Of a stretch of 7,974 nt of DNA, positions 1 to 6,617 are shown piece after piece. Origin of the DNA: SAR116 cluster bacterium (lineage in GTDB: Bacteria > Pseudomonadota > Alphaproteobacteria > Puniceispirillales > GCA-002684695); assembly GCA_002684695.1 (NCBI GenBank), contig NYVQ01000055.1, forward strand, positions 1-7,974, read 5' to 3'. The position numbers and the translations under genes are program-made. A model generated the notes under the pieces. The model searched no databases. It was given only the letters and a program-made list of their open reading frames with translations, and had not been told where the DNA came from. The first letter of the stretch is position 1. Each line of letters starts with the position of its first letter.

Positions 1-49
1 CCCATCTAAGCTGGTCAGTCATTATAAATAAAATATTTTTTATACTCAA
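1..49 (-). CDS. Sulfatase-family protein, N-terminal fragment (TTG start, truncated by window edge)
   Basis: This is the beginning of a minus-strand gene that runs off the left edge. Only 16 codons are visible, reading MSIKNILFIMTDQLRW when the TTG is taken as initiator Met. The N-I-L-F-I-M-x-D-Q-x-R-W string is the usual opening of sulfatases of the alkaline phosphatase superfamily: the first beta strand followed by the Asp (D12, then Q13) that contributes to the metal site of the sulfate-ester hydrolase. I chose TTG because an in-frame TAA lies four codons upstream, a good AAGGA ribosome binding site sits 6 nt before the TTG, and the only later ATG (20-22) would delete the first beta strand. 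The gap to the ligase gene upstream is 28 nt, so the two are probably co-transcribed. The formylglycine-modified Cys/Ser motif is outside the window, so substrate class (choline sulfate, aryl sulfate, sugar sulfate or even phosphonate-type hydrolase) is open. The family call rests on one short motif. Confidence 0.7.
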   Translation of the reverse strand, partial: MSIKNILFIMTDQLRW

Positions 50-55
50 TTTAGA

Positions 56-60
56 TCCTT
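56..60 (-). promoter_or_regulatory. Ribosome binding site deciding the TTG start of the sulfatase gene
   Basis: AAGGA on the minus strand lies 6 nt upstream of the TTG at 49-47. It is one of the best Shine-Dalgarno matches in the window, and it favours TTG over the internal ATG at 22-20, which has only an AT-rich stretch in front of it. Confidence 0.6.
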
Positions 61-77
61 ACTTTTGATATTATTGT

Positions 78-1385
78 TTATGAAAATTCTATTAAGTGCT
101 TTTTCTCTACATCATTTATTTGGGTATTTTCGATTAAGAACTCTTTATGTCTGAATTCACTAAAAAACTTAATAAACTGTTGTGAAAAGTATTTTTCCGC
201 TATTTTTGATTTATTTAACTTATTTGAAGCCTCAACTATATTTTTGGGTAAATCAATTATTTTTGGTTCAACTTTTAAATTTTTACTTTGCAAGCCTTCT
301 AATCCGGAAACAATGGTCGCTGCAATGGTTAAATACGGGTTTGAGTCAGCTCCTGGAATTCGGTTTTCAACTCTAGTATTGATTCCTTTTATAGCCCTAA
401 AAGCAACTTTTCTACTATCCCAATCCCAATTATTTTTAATAGGTGTAAATATTTCAGGCTGATATCGTTTATATGAATTAGAATTGTGAGCAAATAAAAG
501 CATTAATTCAGGTGTAAATTTTTGTAGACCAAAAATAAAATGCTCCAAATCTAATTTATTATTTGTAAAAATATTTTCTTTATTTTCATTTTCTATTGAA
601 ATGTGAACATGCCCACTTTGTCCGTCTGCTGAATTACTCCACCTTGCCATGAATGTTGCTAATTTGCCATGGCGTAATGCTGTCTGCTTAATTAGATGCT
701 TAATTAAAATTGTATCATCAGCTGTTTTGATCCCTTTGCCAGATAATAATGCAACTTCCATAAAGCCAGCTCCCATTTCCTCATGCCAAGATTCAACTTC
801 TATATTCATTTTTTTTGAATTATTAACAAAATCATTATAAAGTTCACTTTGGGAGTTTTGTCTTTGCAATGAATTGTAAGAGCTGCCTTTAGTAGATGTT
901 TCAAGGTTATTAAAATTTTTTTCAATAATTGAGCCTGAACTTTCATCTAAAAGTGTAAACTCTAGTTCAATACCAAATCGAGGAAATACATTTTTATTAT
1001 TATTCTCTTTTAAAATTTTCTTTAGTATACTTCTACTGCAAAAGTTAGAATATTCATTTTCAAGTTCAAGAAAACATAATAAGTTTTGGCTTTCATCCGC
1101 CCAGGGTAAAACTCTAAAACTACTAACATCAATTTTTGCTGCAATATCTCCAAAACTATCTTTTAATGACGAAAAGCCTGAAATCTCTATCTGTGTATCG
1201 CAATATCCTAAAGCCAGAGAAGGTAATGCAATTGTAAATCCAGAGCCGTCTTTTTCAATTGAATTTTTGACTTTATTCACATTCACTAGCTTACTTCTAA
1301 GTTGGCCAAGAGGGTCAACAAAACAAACTGAAACAAACTTTAATTTTTTATTTTCTTCAAGAAGTGAGTTTATATTATCCAGCAT
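78..1385 (-). CDS. Glutamine synthetase-family gamma-glutamyl-amine ligase (PuuA-like)
   Basis: A 435-residue ATP-dependent ligase of the glutamine synthetase fold. It probably joins glutamate to a small amine (putrescine, methylamine, ethanolamine or similar) in the cytoplasm, rather than making glutamine. An N-terminal beta-grasp region (about 1-110) is followed by the catalytic domain. Metal and substrate residues are in place: E140 and E142 in GIELEF, E203 and E210 around GAGFMEV, ATFMARW at 243-249, H259 and H261 in GHVHIS, the NSNSYKR segment at 301-307, R325 and R330, and the E340/R342 pair leading into PGADSNPYL. The short C terminus lacks the Tyr adenylylation loop of housekeeping GlnA-I, as expected for the PuuA/gamma-glutamylmethylamide synthetase group. 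The start is the ATG at 1385; an overlapping ATG at 1390 is out of frame. It heads a minus-strand pair with the sulfatase and is divergent from the GMC gene. The family is clear; the amine substrate is inferred only from neighbours. Confidence 0.85.
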   Translation of the reverse strand: MLDNINSLLEENKKLKFVSVCFVDPLGQLRSKLVNVNKVKNSIEKDGSGFTIALPSLALGYCDTQIEISGFSSLKDSFGDIAAKIDVSSFRVLPWADESQNLLCFLELENEYSNFCSRSILKKILKENNNKNVFPRFGIELEFTLLDESSGSIIEKNFNNLETSTKGSSYNSLQRQNSQSELYNDFVNNSKKMNIEVESWHEEMGAGFMEVALLSGKGIKTADDTILIKHLIKQTALRHGKLATFMARWSNSADGQSGHVHISIENENKENIFTNNKLDLEHFIFGLQKFTPELMLLFAHNSNSYKRYQPEIFTPIKNNWDWDSRKVAFRAIKGINTRVENRIPGADSNPYLTIAATIVSGLEGLQSKNLKVEPKIIDLPKNIVEASNKLNKSKIAEKYFSQQFIKFFSEFRHKEFLIENTQINDVEKKHLIEFS

Positions 1386-1466
1386 ATCATTATCTATTAT
1401 TTTTTTTAAATTGTAATTATACTATCCTAATCATAAACATTTTAATATTTAATCAAGTAAGATCAA
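1386..1466. promoter_or_regulatory. Divergent intergenic region between the ligase and GMC genes
   Basis: An 81-bp AT-rich gap between two genes transcribed away from each other must hold both start regions. On the minus strand there is an exact TATAAT at 1421-1416, about 30 nt before the ligase start codon, but no convincing -35 box at normal spacing. On the plus strand a loose TTGTAA (1411-1416) with CATAAA (1432-1437) is the best pair, and it is weak. In such AT-rich DNA a -10 match alone is poor evidence. No clear operator palindrome is visible. Confidence 0.35.
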
Positions 1467-3059
1467 ATGTCATTAGAAAAAGTTGAATGGGACTATATAA
1501 TCTTGGGTGCAGGTACGGCAGGATGTGTTTTAGCTAACAGACTGTCTGCTGTAAAAAATAATAGAGTTCTTTTATTAGAAGCTGGATATTCTGATCGATC
1601 TATAAAAATCAAAGTTCCCGCATTGCAACCATATGTTTTTGGAAAAAAAGAGTTTGATTGGTGTTATCAAGCACAGCCTGATAAAACTAGAAATAACGTA
1701 AGATCTATTTGGCCCGCTGGTAAGGTTTGGGGAGGAGGTAGCTCACTAAATGGTATGATTTATATACGTGGTCAAAAAGATGATTTTAATGAATGGAAAA
1801 ACTTTGGAGTTGACGGTTGGAACTTTGAGGATGTTTTAAAATTTTTTCTAAAATCAGAAAATAATGAAGAAACAAATTCATATTATCATTCTCAAAATGG
1901 CCTGCTCAATATATCAAACTTAAAATCCAACCATTTGCTTAATGAAGCTTTTATAGATGCATCTGCTAGTTTTGGTTTACCAAAAAACAATGATTTTAAT
2001 GGAATATCGCAGACTGGTGCAGGTAAAGTGCAAGCTTTTCAAAAAAAAGGTCTTAGACAAAATACATCATCTGCTTTTTTGAAACCAATAATTAAAAGAT
2101 CAAATCTGAAAGTTATTTCAGGTGTTTTAATTAACAAATTAATTATTAAAGACAGTAAAGTTATTGGTATCAATATTGTTGATAAAAATATTTCTAAAAA
2201 TTTTATTTCTAAGGGAGAAGTAATCTTATCTGCTGGTTCAATTGGGAGTCCAATGATACTACAAAGATCTGGAATTGGAGATGCTTCACTTTTAAAAAAA
2301 AATGATATTAAGGTTGAAGTTAATAATAAAGCAGTAGGAGAAAACCTTCAGGATCATCCTGGTGTCTATTGTGAATATCCTGTAAATATTTCAACTTATA
2401 ATACAGAGTTTAAATTCAATAAAATTGTAAAACACGGTTTAAATTGGTTATTTAATGGTAGTGGACCAATAAGTACACCTGCAGCAACATGTTGTGCATT
2501 TTTTAACACAAATAAGATACTTGACCGACCAAATGCACAAGTTCATTTTTCTCCTTTTTCATATCATTATTCTCCATTGTCTAAGTTCCATTTACCAAAT
2601 TATCCTGCGATATTAACAGGAACGTGTATTCTTAATCCTGAAACTAAGGGCAGGGTTAATATAAGTTCAAAAGATCCTCAGCGCCCACCAATAATTGAAC
2701 ATTCTTTATGGGCAAGTGAAAAGGATTTAACAAACATGGTTAAAGCATTAAAAAAACTCTCGCAAATAATGTCTTCAAAACCCATTTCTAAATATATTTT
2801 AAACAACCCAACTAGCAAACTAAATGACATTCAAATTAAGGATTTTATAAAAAGTAATAGTTTTTTAGGCTACCATGCTTCAGGCACTTGTTGTATGGGT
2901 GATAAAGGTGTTTTAAATTCAAACCTTAAAGTTAAATCAATAAAAAATTTAAGAGTTATTGACGCTTCTGTTATGCCAAAAATCATAAGAGGAAATACAA
3001 ATGCTACAGTAATAATGATTGCTGAGAAAGGCGCTGATTATATTTTAGGAAAGAGATAA
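1467..3059 (+). CDS. GMC-family FAD-dependent oxidoreductase (choline dehydrogenase-like)
   Basis: A 530-residue flavoprotein that most likely oxidises an alcohol to an aldehyde, passing electrons to a quinone or other acceptor. Seen in order: the FAD-binding Rossmann motif GAGTAG (14-19) with LLLEAG ending the second strand (35-40), GMC signature 1 (85-102, with WGGGSSLNG), GMC signature 2 (257-271, GSIGSPMILQRSGIG), the GENLQDHPG flavin segment (291-299), and the C-terminal catalytic region with H470 in YHASGTCCMG and N512 in GNTNAT. The length is typical of bacterial choline and alcohol dehydrogenases of this family. There is no signal peptide, so it is probably cytoplasmic or at the inner face of the membrane. 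The usual Pro after the catalytic His is Ala here. The start ATG has a weak AAG/TAAGA-type ribosome site. It stands alone on the plus strand, divergent from the ligase and convergent with the aminotransferase operon. It may feed aldehyde to the nearby aldehyde dehydrogenase; calling it BetA would overreach. Confidence 0.88.
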   Translation: MSLEKVEWDYIILGAGTAGCVLANRLSAVKNNRVLLLEAGYSDRSIKIKVPALQPYVFGKKEFDWCYQAQPDKTRNNVRSIWPAGKVWGGGSSLNGMIYIRGQKDDFNEWKNFGVDGWNFEDVLKFFLKSENNEETNSYYHSQNGLLNISNLKSNHLLNEAFIDASASFGLPKNNDFNGISQTGAGKVQAFQKKGLRQNTSSAFLKPIIKRSNLKVISGVLINKLIIKDSKVIGINIVDKNISKNFISKGEVILSAGSIGSPMILQRSGIGDASLLKKNDIKVEVNNKAVGENLQDHPGVYCEYPVNISTYNTEFKFNKIVKHGLNWLFNGSGPISTPAATCCAFFNTNKILDRPNAQVHFSPFSYHYSPLSKFHLPNYPAILTGTCILNPETKGRVNISSKDPQRPPIIEHSLWASEKDLTNMVKALKKLSQIMSSKPISKYILNNPTSKLNDIQIKDFIKSNSFLGYHASGTCCMGDKGVLNSNLKVKSIKNLRVIDASVMPKIIRGNTNATVIMIAEKGADYILGKR

Positions 3060-3069
3060 ATTTATCTTT
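3052..3069. terminator. Small palindrome at the convergent gene ends, possible weak bidirectional terminator
   Basis: AGATAAATTTATCT (3054-3067) is a perfect 14-bp palindrome, extended by a G-T and an A-T pair to 3052-3069. It overlaps the GMC stop codon (3057-3059) and ends a few bases before the stop of the convergent aminotransferase gene (3073-3075). As RNA it could form a 6-bp, mostly A-U stem with a 6-nt loop, which is weak. There is no long U tract downstream on the plus side. Position suggests a shared terminator; stability argues against a strong one. Confidence 0.3.
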
Positions 3070-3072
3070 AGA

Positions 3073-4422
3073 CTAAATAATTGAAAATCCTTTATCAATT
3101 GCTGAAACAATTTTTTGAACATGGTCTTTTGTGATTATTAAAGATGGTGAAATGATAAAGTTATTTCCTGAGGCTCTGACCAAAACACCTTCGTCACAAA
3201 TAGTTTTATAAATCTTTGCAACAACGTCCTTTGAGGCGGGTTTCTTTGTTTCAGGGTCTTCTACTAATTCAATAGCAGCCATGAGACCCTTGCCCCTTAC
3301 ATCTCCAATAGTTCTATGCTTGTTTTTTAATTGATTAAAACCCATGAGTAATTCAGATCCTCTAGTTTTTGCATTAGATGCTAAATTTAATTTATTTGTC
3401 TCATCAAGAGCTGCGATTGCTGCTGCAGCACCAACAGGATTCCCAGAGTTTGTGTATCCATGTCCAAGCATTCCCAAGGCATTATTATTTTTTTCAATAG
3501 TTTCTGAAATTTCTTCAGACATTAATGTTGCGCCCATTGGAAAGTATCCACCTGTTAATGCCTTTGCAATTGTCATAATATCAGGTTTAACACCCCATAA
3601 TCTTGATCCTGTCCACTCTCCTGTTCTGCCAAAAGCACAGATAACTTCATCGGCGATCAATAATATTTCATTATCATCACAAATTTTTCTCACTTTTTGC
3701 ATGAAACTCTCATGAGGCACTATAACTCCACCTGAACCGATAATTGGTTCCATAACAAATGCGGCAATGGTGTCCGCACCTTGACTAGATATTAATGCCT
3801 CAAGACTTTGAATACATTTTTTTGTGAGCTCTTCTGGATTGCTTTCATCAAATGGATTTCGATACGTGTATGGAGCAGGTATATGAAAAATTCCTGGTAC
3901 ACCAGGTTCATAATTTCTTCTAAACCTTGGATCTCCACAGAGTGACGCCCCTCCATAATGAGTTCCGTGATAACCTTTACTTAAAGATATGAATTTTATT
4001 TTATCTATTTTGCCTTTAACCTTCCAATATTGTCTTACCAATCGCATTGCAGTATCAATTGAATCTGAACCACCTTGTGTAAAAAAAACTTTTTCCATTC
4101 CATCAGCATGGAACCACTCCTTAAGTTTATAAGATAATTCAATAGCTTTATCGTTGGTTATACCTCTAAAAGTATTGCAGTAGGGCATTTGATGGAGTTG
4201 ATCATGTATTGCTTTTTTTATTGGTTCACAACTATATCCTAAATTTACATTCCATAATCCACCTACAGCATCAAGCATAACTTGACCATCAATATTATGA
4301 ACCTCAACATTTTCAGCTTTAGAAATAATCATTGGAGGCGTTTCTAGCATCTCAGCTGGATGGGCCATAGGATGCCAGAAATGTCTAGCATTGTTCTCTC
4401 TTAAAAAATTTTCATGTTGCAT
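3073..4422 (-). CDS. Class III (omega) aminotransferase, PLP-dependent
   Basis: A 449-residue fold-type I PLP enzyme of the omega-amino acid/diamine:pyruvate aminotransferase group. It probably transfers a terminal amino group from an amine or omega-amino acid to pyruvate or another keto acid in the cytoplasm. Visible residues: the N-terminal FWHPMAHP segment and LWNVNLGY (56-63) typical of this branch, the phosphate-binding GGSDS loop (117-121), the YHG stacking motif (151-153), D258 in IADEV for the pyridine nitrogen, the PLP-binding Lys K287 in TIAKALTGGYFPMGA, T324 in the HGYTNSGNP loop, and R416 near the C terminus. The usual GHP in the T324 loop is GNP, and the common PPL near the end is PSL (426-428, S-P-S-L). 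A GGAG ribosome site lies 5 nt before the ATG. It is the last gene of the operon, 24 nt after the aldehyde dehydrogenase. Putrescine, taurine and beta-alanine aminotransferases all fall in this group, so the substrate is unresolved. Confidence 0.88.
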   Translation of the reverse strand: MQHENFLRENNARHFWHPMAHPAEMLETPPMIISKAENVEVHNIDGQVMLDAVGGLWNVNLGYSCEPIKKAIHDQLHQMPYCNTFRGITNDKAIELSYKLKEWFHADGMEKVFFTQGGSDSIDTAMRLVRQYWKVKGKIDKIKFISLSKGYHGTHYGGASLCGDPRFRRNYEPGVPGIFHIPAPYTYRNPFDESNPEELTKKCIQSLEALISSQGADTIAAFVMEPIIGSGGVIVPHESFMQKVRKICDDNEILLIADEVICAFGRTGEWTGSRLWGVKPDIMTIAKALTGGYFPMGATLMSEEISETIEKNNNALGMLGHGYTNSGNPVGAAAAIAALDETNKLNLASNAKTRGSELLMGFNQLKNKHRTIGDVRGKGLMAAIELVEDPETKKPASKDVVAKIYKTICDEGVLVRASGNNFIISPSLIITKDHVQKIVSAIDKGFSII

Positions 4423-4427
4423 ATTAA

Positions 4428-4431
4428 CTCC
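4428..4431 (-). promoter_or_regulatory. Ribosome binding site of the aminotransferase gene
   Basis: GGAG (within TTGGAG) on the minus strand, 5 nt before the ATG at 4422. It is a clear site in the 24-nt gap after the aldehyde dehydrogenase stop, supporting this start and translation from a shared message. Confidence 0.6.
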
Positions 4432-4446
4432 AATAATTTTTAAAAC

Positions 4447-5934
4447 TTATATTTTCATCCAAACTGACTTGAGATCAGTAAACTTATCAAGGGCGTGAAG
4501 TGATTTATCTGAACCGTTACCAGATTGCTTCACTCCTGTAAGAGGTAAAGTATTATCCGAACCCCCATACGTGTTAACAAAAACTGTACCAGCCTTTATT
4601 TTCCTTATCATTCTATGAGCTCTAGAAAGATTAGATGTCCATAGTCCTGAGGCAAGTCCAAAAGCAGTAGCATTTGAAAGTTCAACTGCATCATTTTCAT
4701 TCTCAAAAGGCGTAACTGTTAACACAGGTCCAAATACTTCATTTTGAAAAATAGTTGTATCTTGTTTTACAGATGAGATAATTGTTGGCTCCATATAAAA
4801 TCCACCGCTATCTTCAAGAACTCTATTCCCACCAATTTCAATCTTCCCACCTTCAGATTTTGCTTTTTCAACAAAATCAAGATCAGATTTTAATTGGCTT
4901 AAAGAGTTAATTGCTCCAATATCATTATTTAAGTCTAATGGATCACCAATTTTTAAATTTTTAGTAAATTTATAAACCATACCTAAAAACTCATCATGGA
5001 TTTCTTTCTCAACTAACAAACGTGAACCAGCAACACAAACTTCACCTGAATTTCGAAATATTCCCATAGTAGAAACTTTAGCTGCTTCCTCTAAATTTTC
5101 TGTATCAGCAAAAACAATGTTGGGTGATTTGCCCCCAAGCTCCTGGTATATTTTTTTCATATTTGATTGAGCTGAATATTCTAAAAGCTTTCTCCCAGTT
5201 GTTCCAGAGCCTGTAAATGTCAATACGTCCACATCCATATGTAACGCAAGTGCTTGACCTGTAATTCTTCCATTTCCAGTAACAATATTTAAGGTTCCCG
5301 GAGGCAATCCTGCTTCAAGACATATTTCACCTAATTTTAAAAGTGATAAGGATGCTGCTTCTGAGGGTTTAATAACAACAGAGTTGCCCATAGCTAGAGC
5401 TGGAGCTATTTTCCATGCGCCTATCATTAGAGGGAAATTCCATGGAACAATCGCTGCTACTACCCCTACAGGTTCTTTGTGAATTAGACCAAGGAAGTTA
5501 TTTGAGGTATTAGAGATTTCGCCATAAATTTTATCAATTGCTTCAGCATAATACCTAAAAGTTCCAGCTGCAGATCCAGGCTCTGCTTTAAGAGCCATAT
5601 TAATTTCTGTTCCATTATCTCTTGCTCCTAAAACAGCAAGTTCAAGCATATTTTTTTCAATCAATTCAGCAATTTTGAGCATTATTTTTTTTCTATTAAT
5701 AGGGGGCATATTAGACCAATCCCCTCTTTCATAGGTTTCCCTTCCTGATAGAACAGCATCATTAACATCTAAATGATCACAAACTTGGAGTTTAGAAATT
5801 TCCTTACCATCTATTGGGCTTATAATACTTTGAGTTTGACCAGATTTAGAATGTACCCAATTACTTCCAACTAGAATTTTTTGATTTTGGATTTGATTAA
5901 ATCTAAATTTGTTAACTTCTTTTTGGTCGAGCAT
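4447..5934 (-). CDS. puuC: NAD(P)-dependent aldehyde dehydrogenase, PuuC-like
   Basis: A 495-residue aldehyde dehydrogenase that oxidises an aldehyde, probably an amino- or gamma-glutamylamino-aldehyde, to the acid with NAD(P)+. Motifs: VPWNFPL (163-169) with the oxyanion Asn N166, cofactor Lys K189 in VIKPSEAA, the Rossmann GSGTTG turn (242-247), general base E265 in YQELGGKSPNIVF, nucleophile C300 in GEVCVAGSRLL, and E399 in EVFGPVL. The C-terminal KQSGNGSDKSLHALDKFTDLKSVW closely follows the E. coli PuuC ending as I remember it, and the length equals PuuC. This is the main reason for the symbol; related enzymes act on betaine aldehyde or semialdehydes, so specificity is uncertain. The expected GG before the Y/V-KQSG motif is TG here (L-T-G-V-K-Q-S-G). 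It is the middle gene of the minus-strand operon, 20 nt after the ATC-hydrolase-family gene and 24 nt before the aminotransferase. The ribosome site is a weak AAGAGA close to the ATG. Confidence 0.88.
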   Translation of the reverse strand: MLDQKEVNKFRFNQIQNQKILVGSNWVHSKSGQTQSIISPIDGKEISKLQVCDHLDVNDAVLSGRETYERGDWSNMPPINRKKIMLKIAELIEKNMLELAVLGARDNGTEINMALKAEPGSAAGTFRYYAEAIDKIYGEISNTSNNFLGLIHKEPVGVVAAIVPWNFPLMIGAWKIAPALAMGNSVVIKPSEAASLSLLKLGEICLEAGLPPGTLNIVTGNGRITGQALALHMDVDVLTFTGSGTTGRKLLEYSAQSNMKKIYQELGGKSPNIVFADTENLEEAAKVSTMGIFRNSGEVCVAGSRLLVEKEIHDEFLGMVYKFTKNLKIGDPLDLNNDIGAINSLSQLKSDLDFVEKAKSEGGKIEIGGNRVLEDSGGFYMEPTIISSVKQDTTIFQNEVFGPVLTVTPFENENDAVELSNATAFGLASGLWTSNLSRAHRMIRKIKAGTVFVNTYGGSDNTLPLTGVKQSGNGSDKSLHALDKFTDLKSVWMKI

Positions 5935-5954
5935 TTTCTCTTTTCACTTATAAT

Positions 5955-6443
5955 TTATTTATTGCTATACCTAAATGTACAACAGCTATGGCCTTCCATT
6001 ATAGTCTTTTCCCTAACAAGTTCCAATTTTTTGTCAAATCCAATAGTAAAATTATAATCTCTATTGCATGATAATAATTGCCCTATATCTTCTAAGCCCA
6101 TCTCTTTGTACATTTCAGCGTATCTACATCTTGTGACATTAAAGTCATATTGTTTGCTTGTTTTTTTCAATTCTTTTATTTCAAGTGCACCACCAGTCTT
6201 CCATAATTCAAACACTTCAATAAACCTATCAATGGTAGATGTTTCCTTTGATAGCTTTCTATCTATTTCATTTCTGAATTTTATTCCTTCACCAATTGCA
6301 TTTTTGATAATTGCATTTTTAAGTATCTCTCTAGCTTTTTTATCACCAAATTCTTTTTTCATTTCATCAAAAATAGATTTAGCAACTTCGGCTTGAAGTT
6401 TTCTTTTTTCTAAAATTGGAATGGAGTTTTGTATATCAGACAT
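5955..6443 (-). CDS. L-2-amino-thiazoline-4-carboxylate hydrolase (ATC hydrolase)-family protein
   Basis: A 162-residue cytoplasmic protein whose second half matches the ATC hydrolase family: FNVTRCRYAEMYKEMGL (101-117), LLSCNRDYNFTIGFD (123-137), then TIMEGHSCCTFRY (147-159). The family is named for a Pseudomonas enzyme that opens the thiazoline ring of ATC to N-carbamoyl-cysteine; most relatives are uncharacterised, so the named reaction should not be assumed. C106, C126 and C155 fall at positions that look conserved in the family, and C154 adds an adjacent Cys. The first half (10-100) is charged, mostly helical in pattern, with no signal peptide or membrane segment. It is the first gene of the operon with the aldehyde dehydrogenase and aminotransferase, which ties it to amine or aldehyde breakdown, perhaps opening a cyclic intermediate or hydrolysing an amide. 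The start ATG follows a weak GAGAAAG site. The family call is good; function is unknown. Confidence 0.8.
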   Translation of the reverse strand: MSDIQNSIPILEKRKLQAEVAKSIFDEMKKEFGDKKAREILKNAIIKNAIGEGIKFRNEIDRKLSKETSTIDRFIEVFELWKTGGALEIKELKKTSKQYDFNVTRCRYAEMYKEMGLEDIGQLLSCNRDYNFTIGFDKKLELVREKTIMEGHSCCTFRYSNK

Positions 6444-6563
6444 TCTTTCTCAAAATAATTAATTGATAACCTTATTAAATTTTTTAGATAGTTTTATTTA
6501 TAAAGTAATCCTTTTTATTTTTTAATTCAAACTTTGCTTTTATATTGTTTAATTGATTCAAAG

Positions 6564-6586
6564 ATAATAGAAATAATTCTTATTAT
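6564..6586. repeat. Imperfect inverted repeat upstream of the MetE-like gene
   Basis: Left arm ATAATAGAA (6564-6572), loop ATAA, right arm TTCT-T-ATTAT (6577-6586) with one bulged T. This gives nine pairs ending about 38 nt before the start codon. It could be an operator half-site pair or a leader hairpin, but almost all pairs are A-T and chance is a real possibility in DNA of this composition. Confidence 0.25.
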
Positions 6587-6613
6587 AAATTATATTTGAT
6601 TTGGATTAATGTT

Positions 6614-6617
6614 GGGA
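6614..6617 (+). promoter_or_regulatory. Ribosome binding site of the MetE-like gene
   Basis: GGGA lies 6 nt before the ATG at 6624. An earlier in-frame ATG at 6609 runs into TGA after four codons, so 6624 is the usable start. Confidence 0.45.

Noticed and set aside
20..22. ATG as the start of the left-edge gene
   Set aside because: It would remove the first beta strand of the sulfatase motif and has no ribosome site, whereas the TTG at 49-47 has both.
182..840. Plus-strand open frames at 182-376, 244-462 and 649-840
   Set aside because: They lie antisense inside the ligase gene, show no family motif and have no ribosome site; the minus-strand gene has a full conserved active site.
1386..1466. 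Riboswitch or other structured RNA leader in the divergent gaps
   Set aside because: The gaps are short or almost pure A/T, with no GC-bearing helices or recognisable riboswitch core.
1467..3059. Naming the GMC gene betA (choline dehydrogenase)
   Set aside because: Shared GMC signatures do not fix the substrate, and no betaine genes such as a clear BetB partner or BetI are next to it.
3344..3715. Plus-strand 123-residue open frame
   Set aside because: It is antisense to the aminotransferase, across its conserved PLP-binding region, with no recognisable domain.
6064..6396. Plus-strand 110-residue open frame with hydrophobic stretches resembling a membrane protein
   Set aside because: It is antisense to the ATC-hydrolase-family gene; the hydrophobicity is the expected mirror of a Lys/Glu-rich coding strand.
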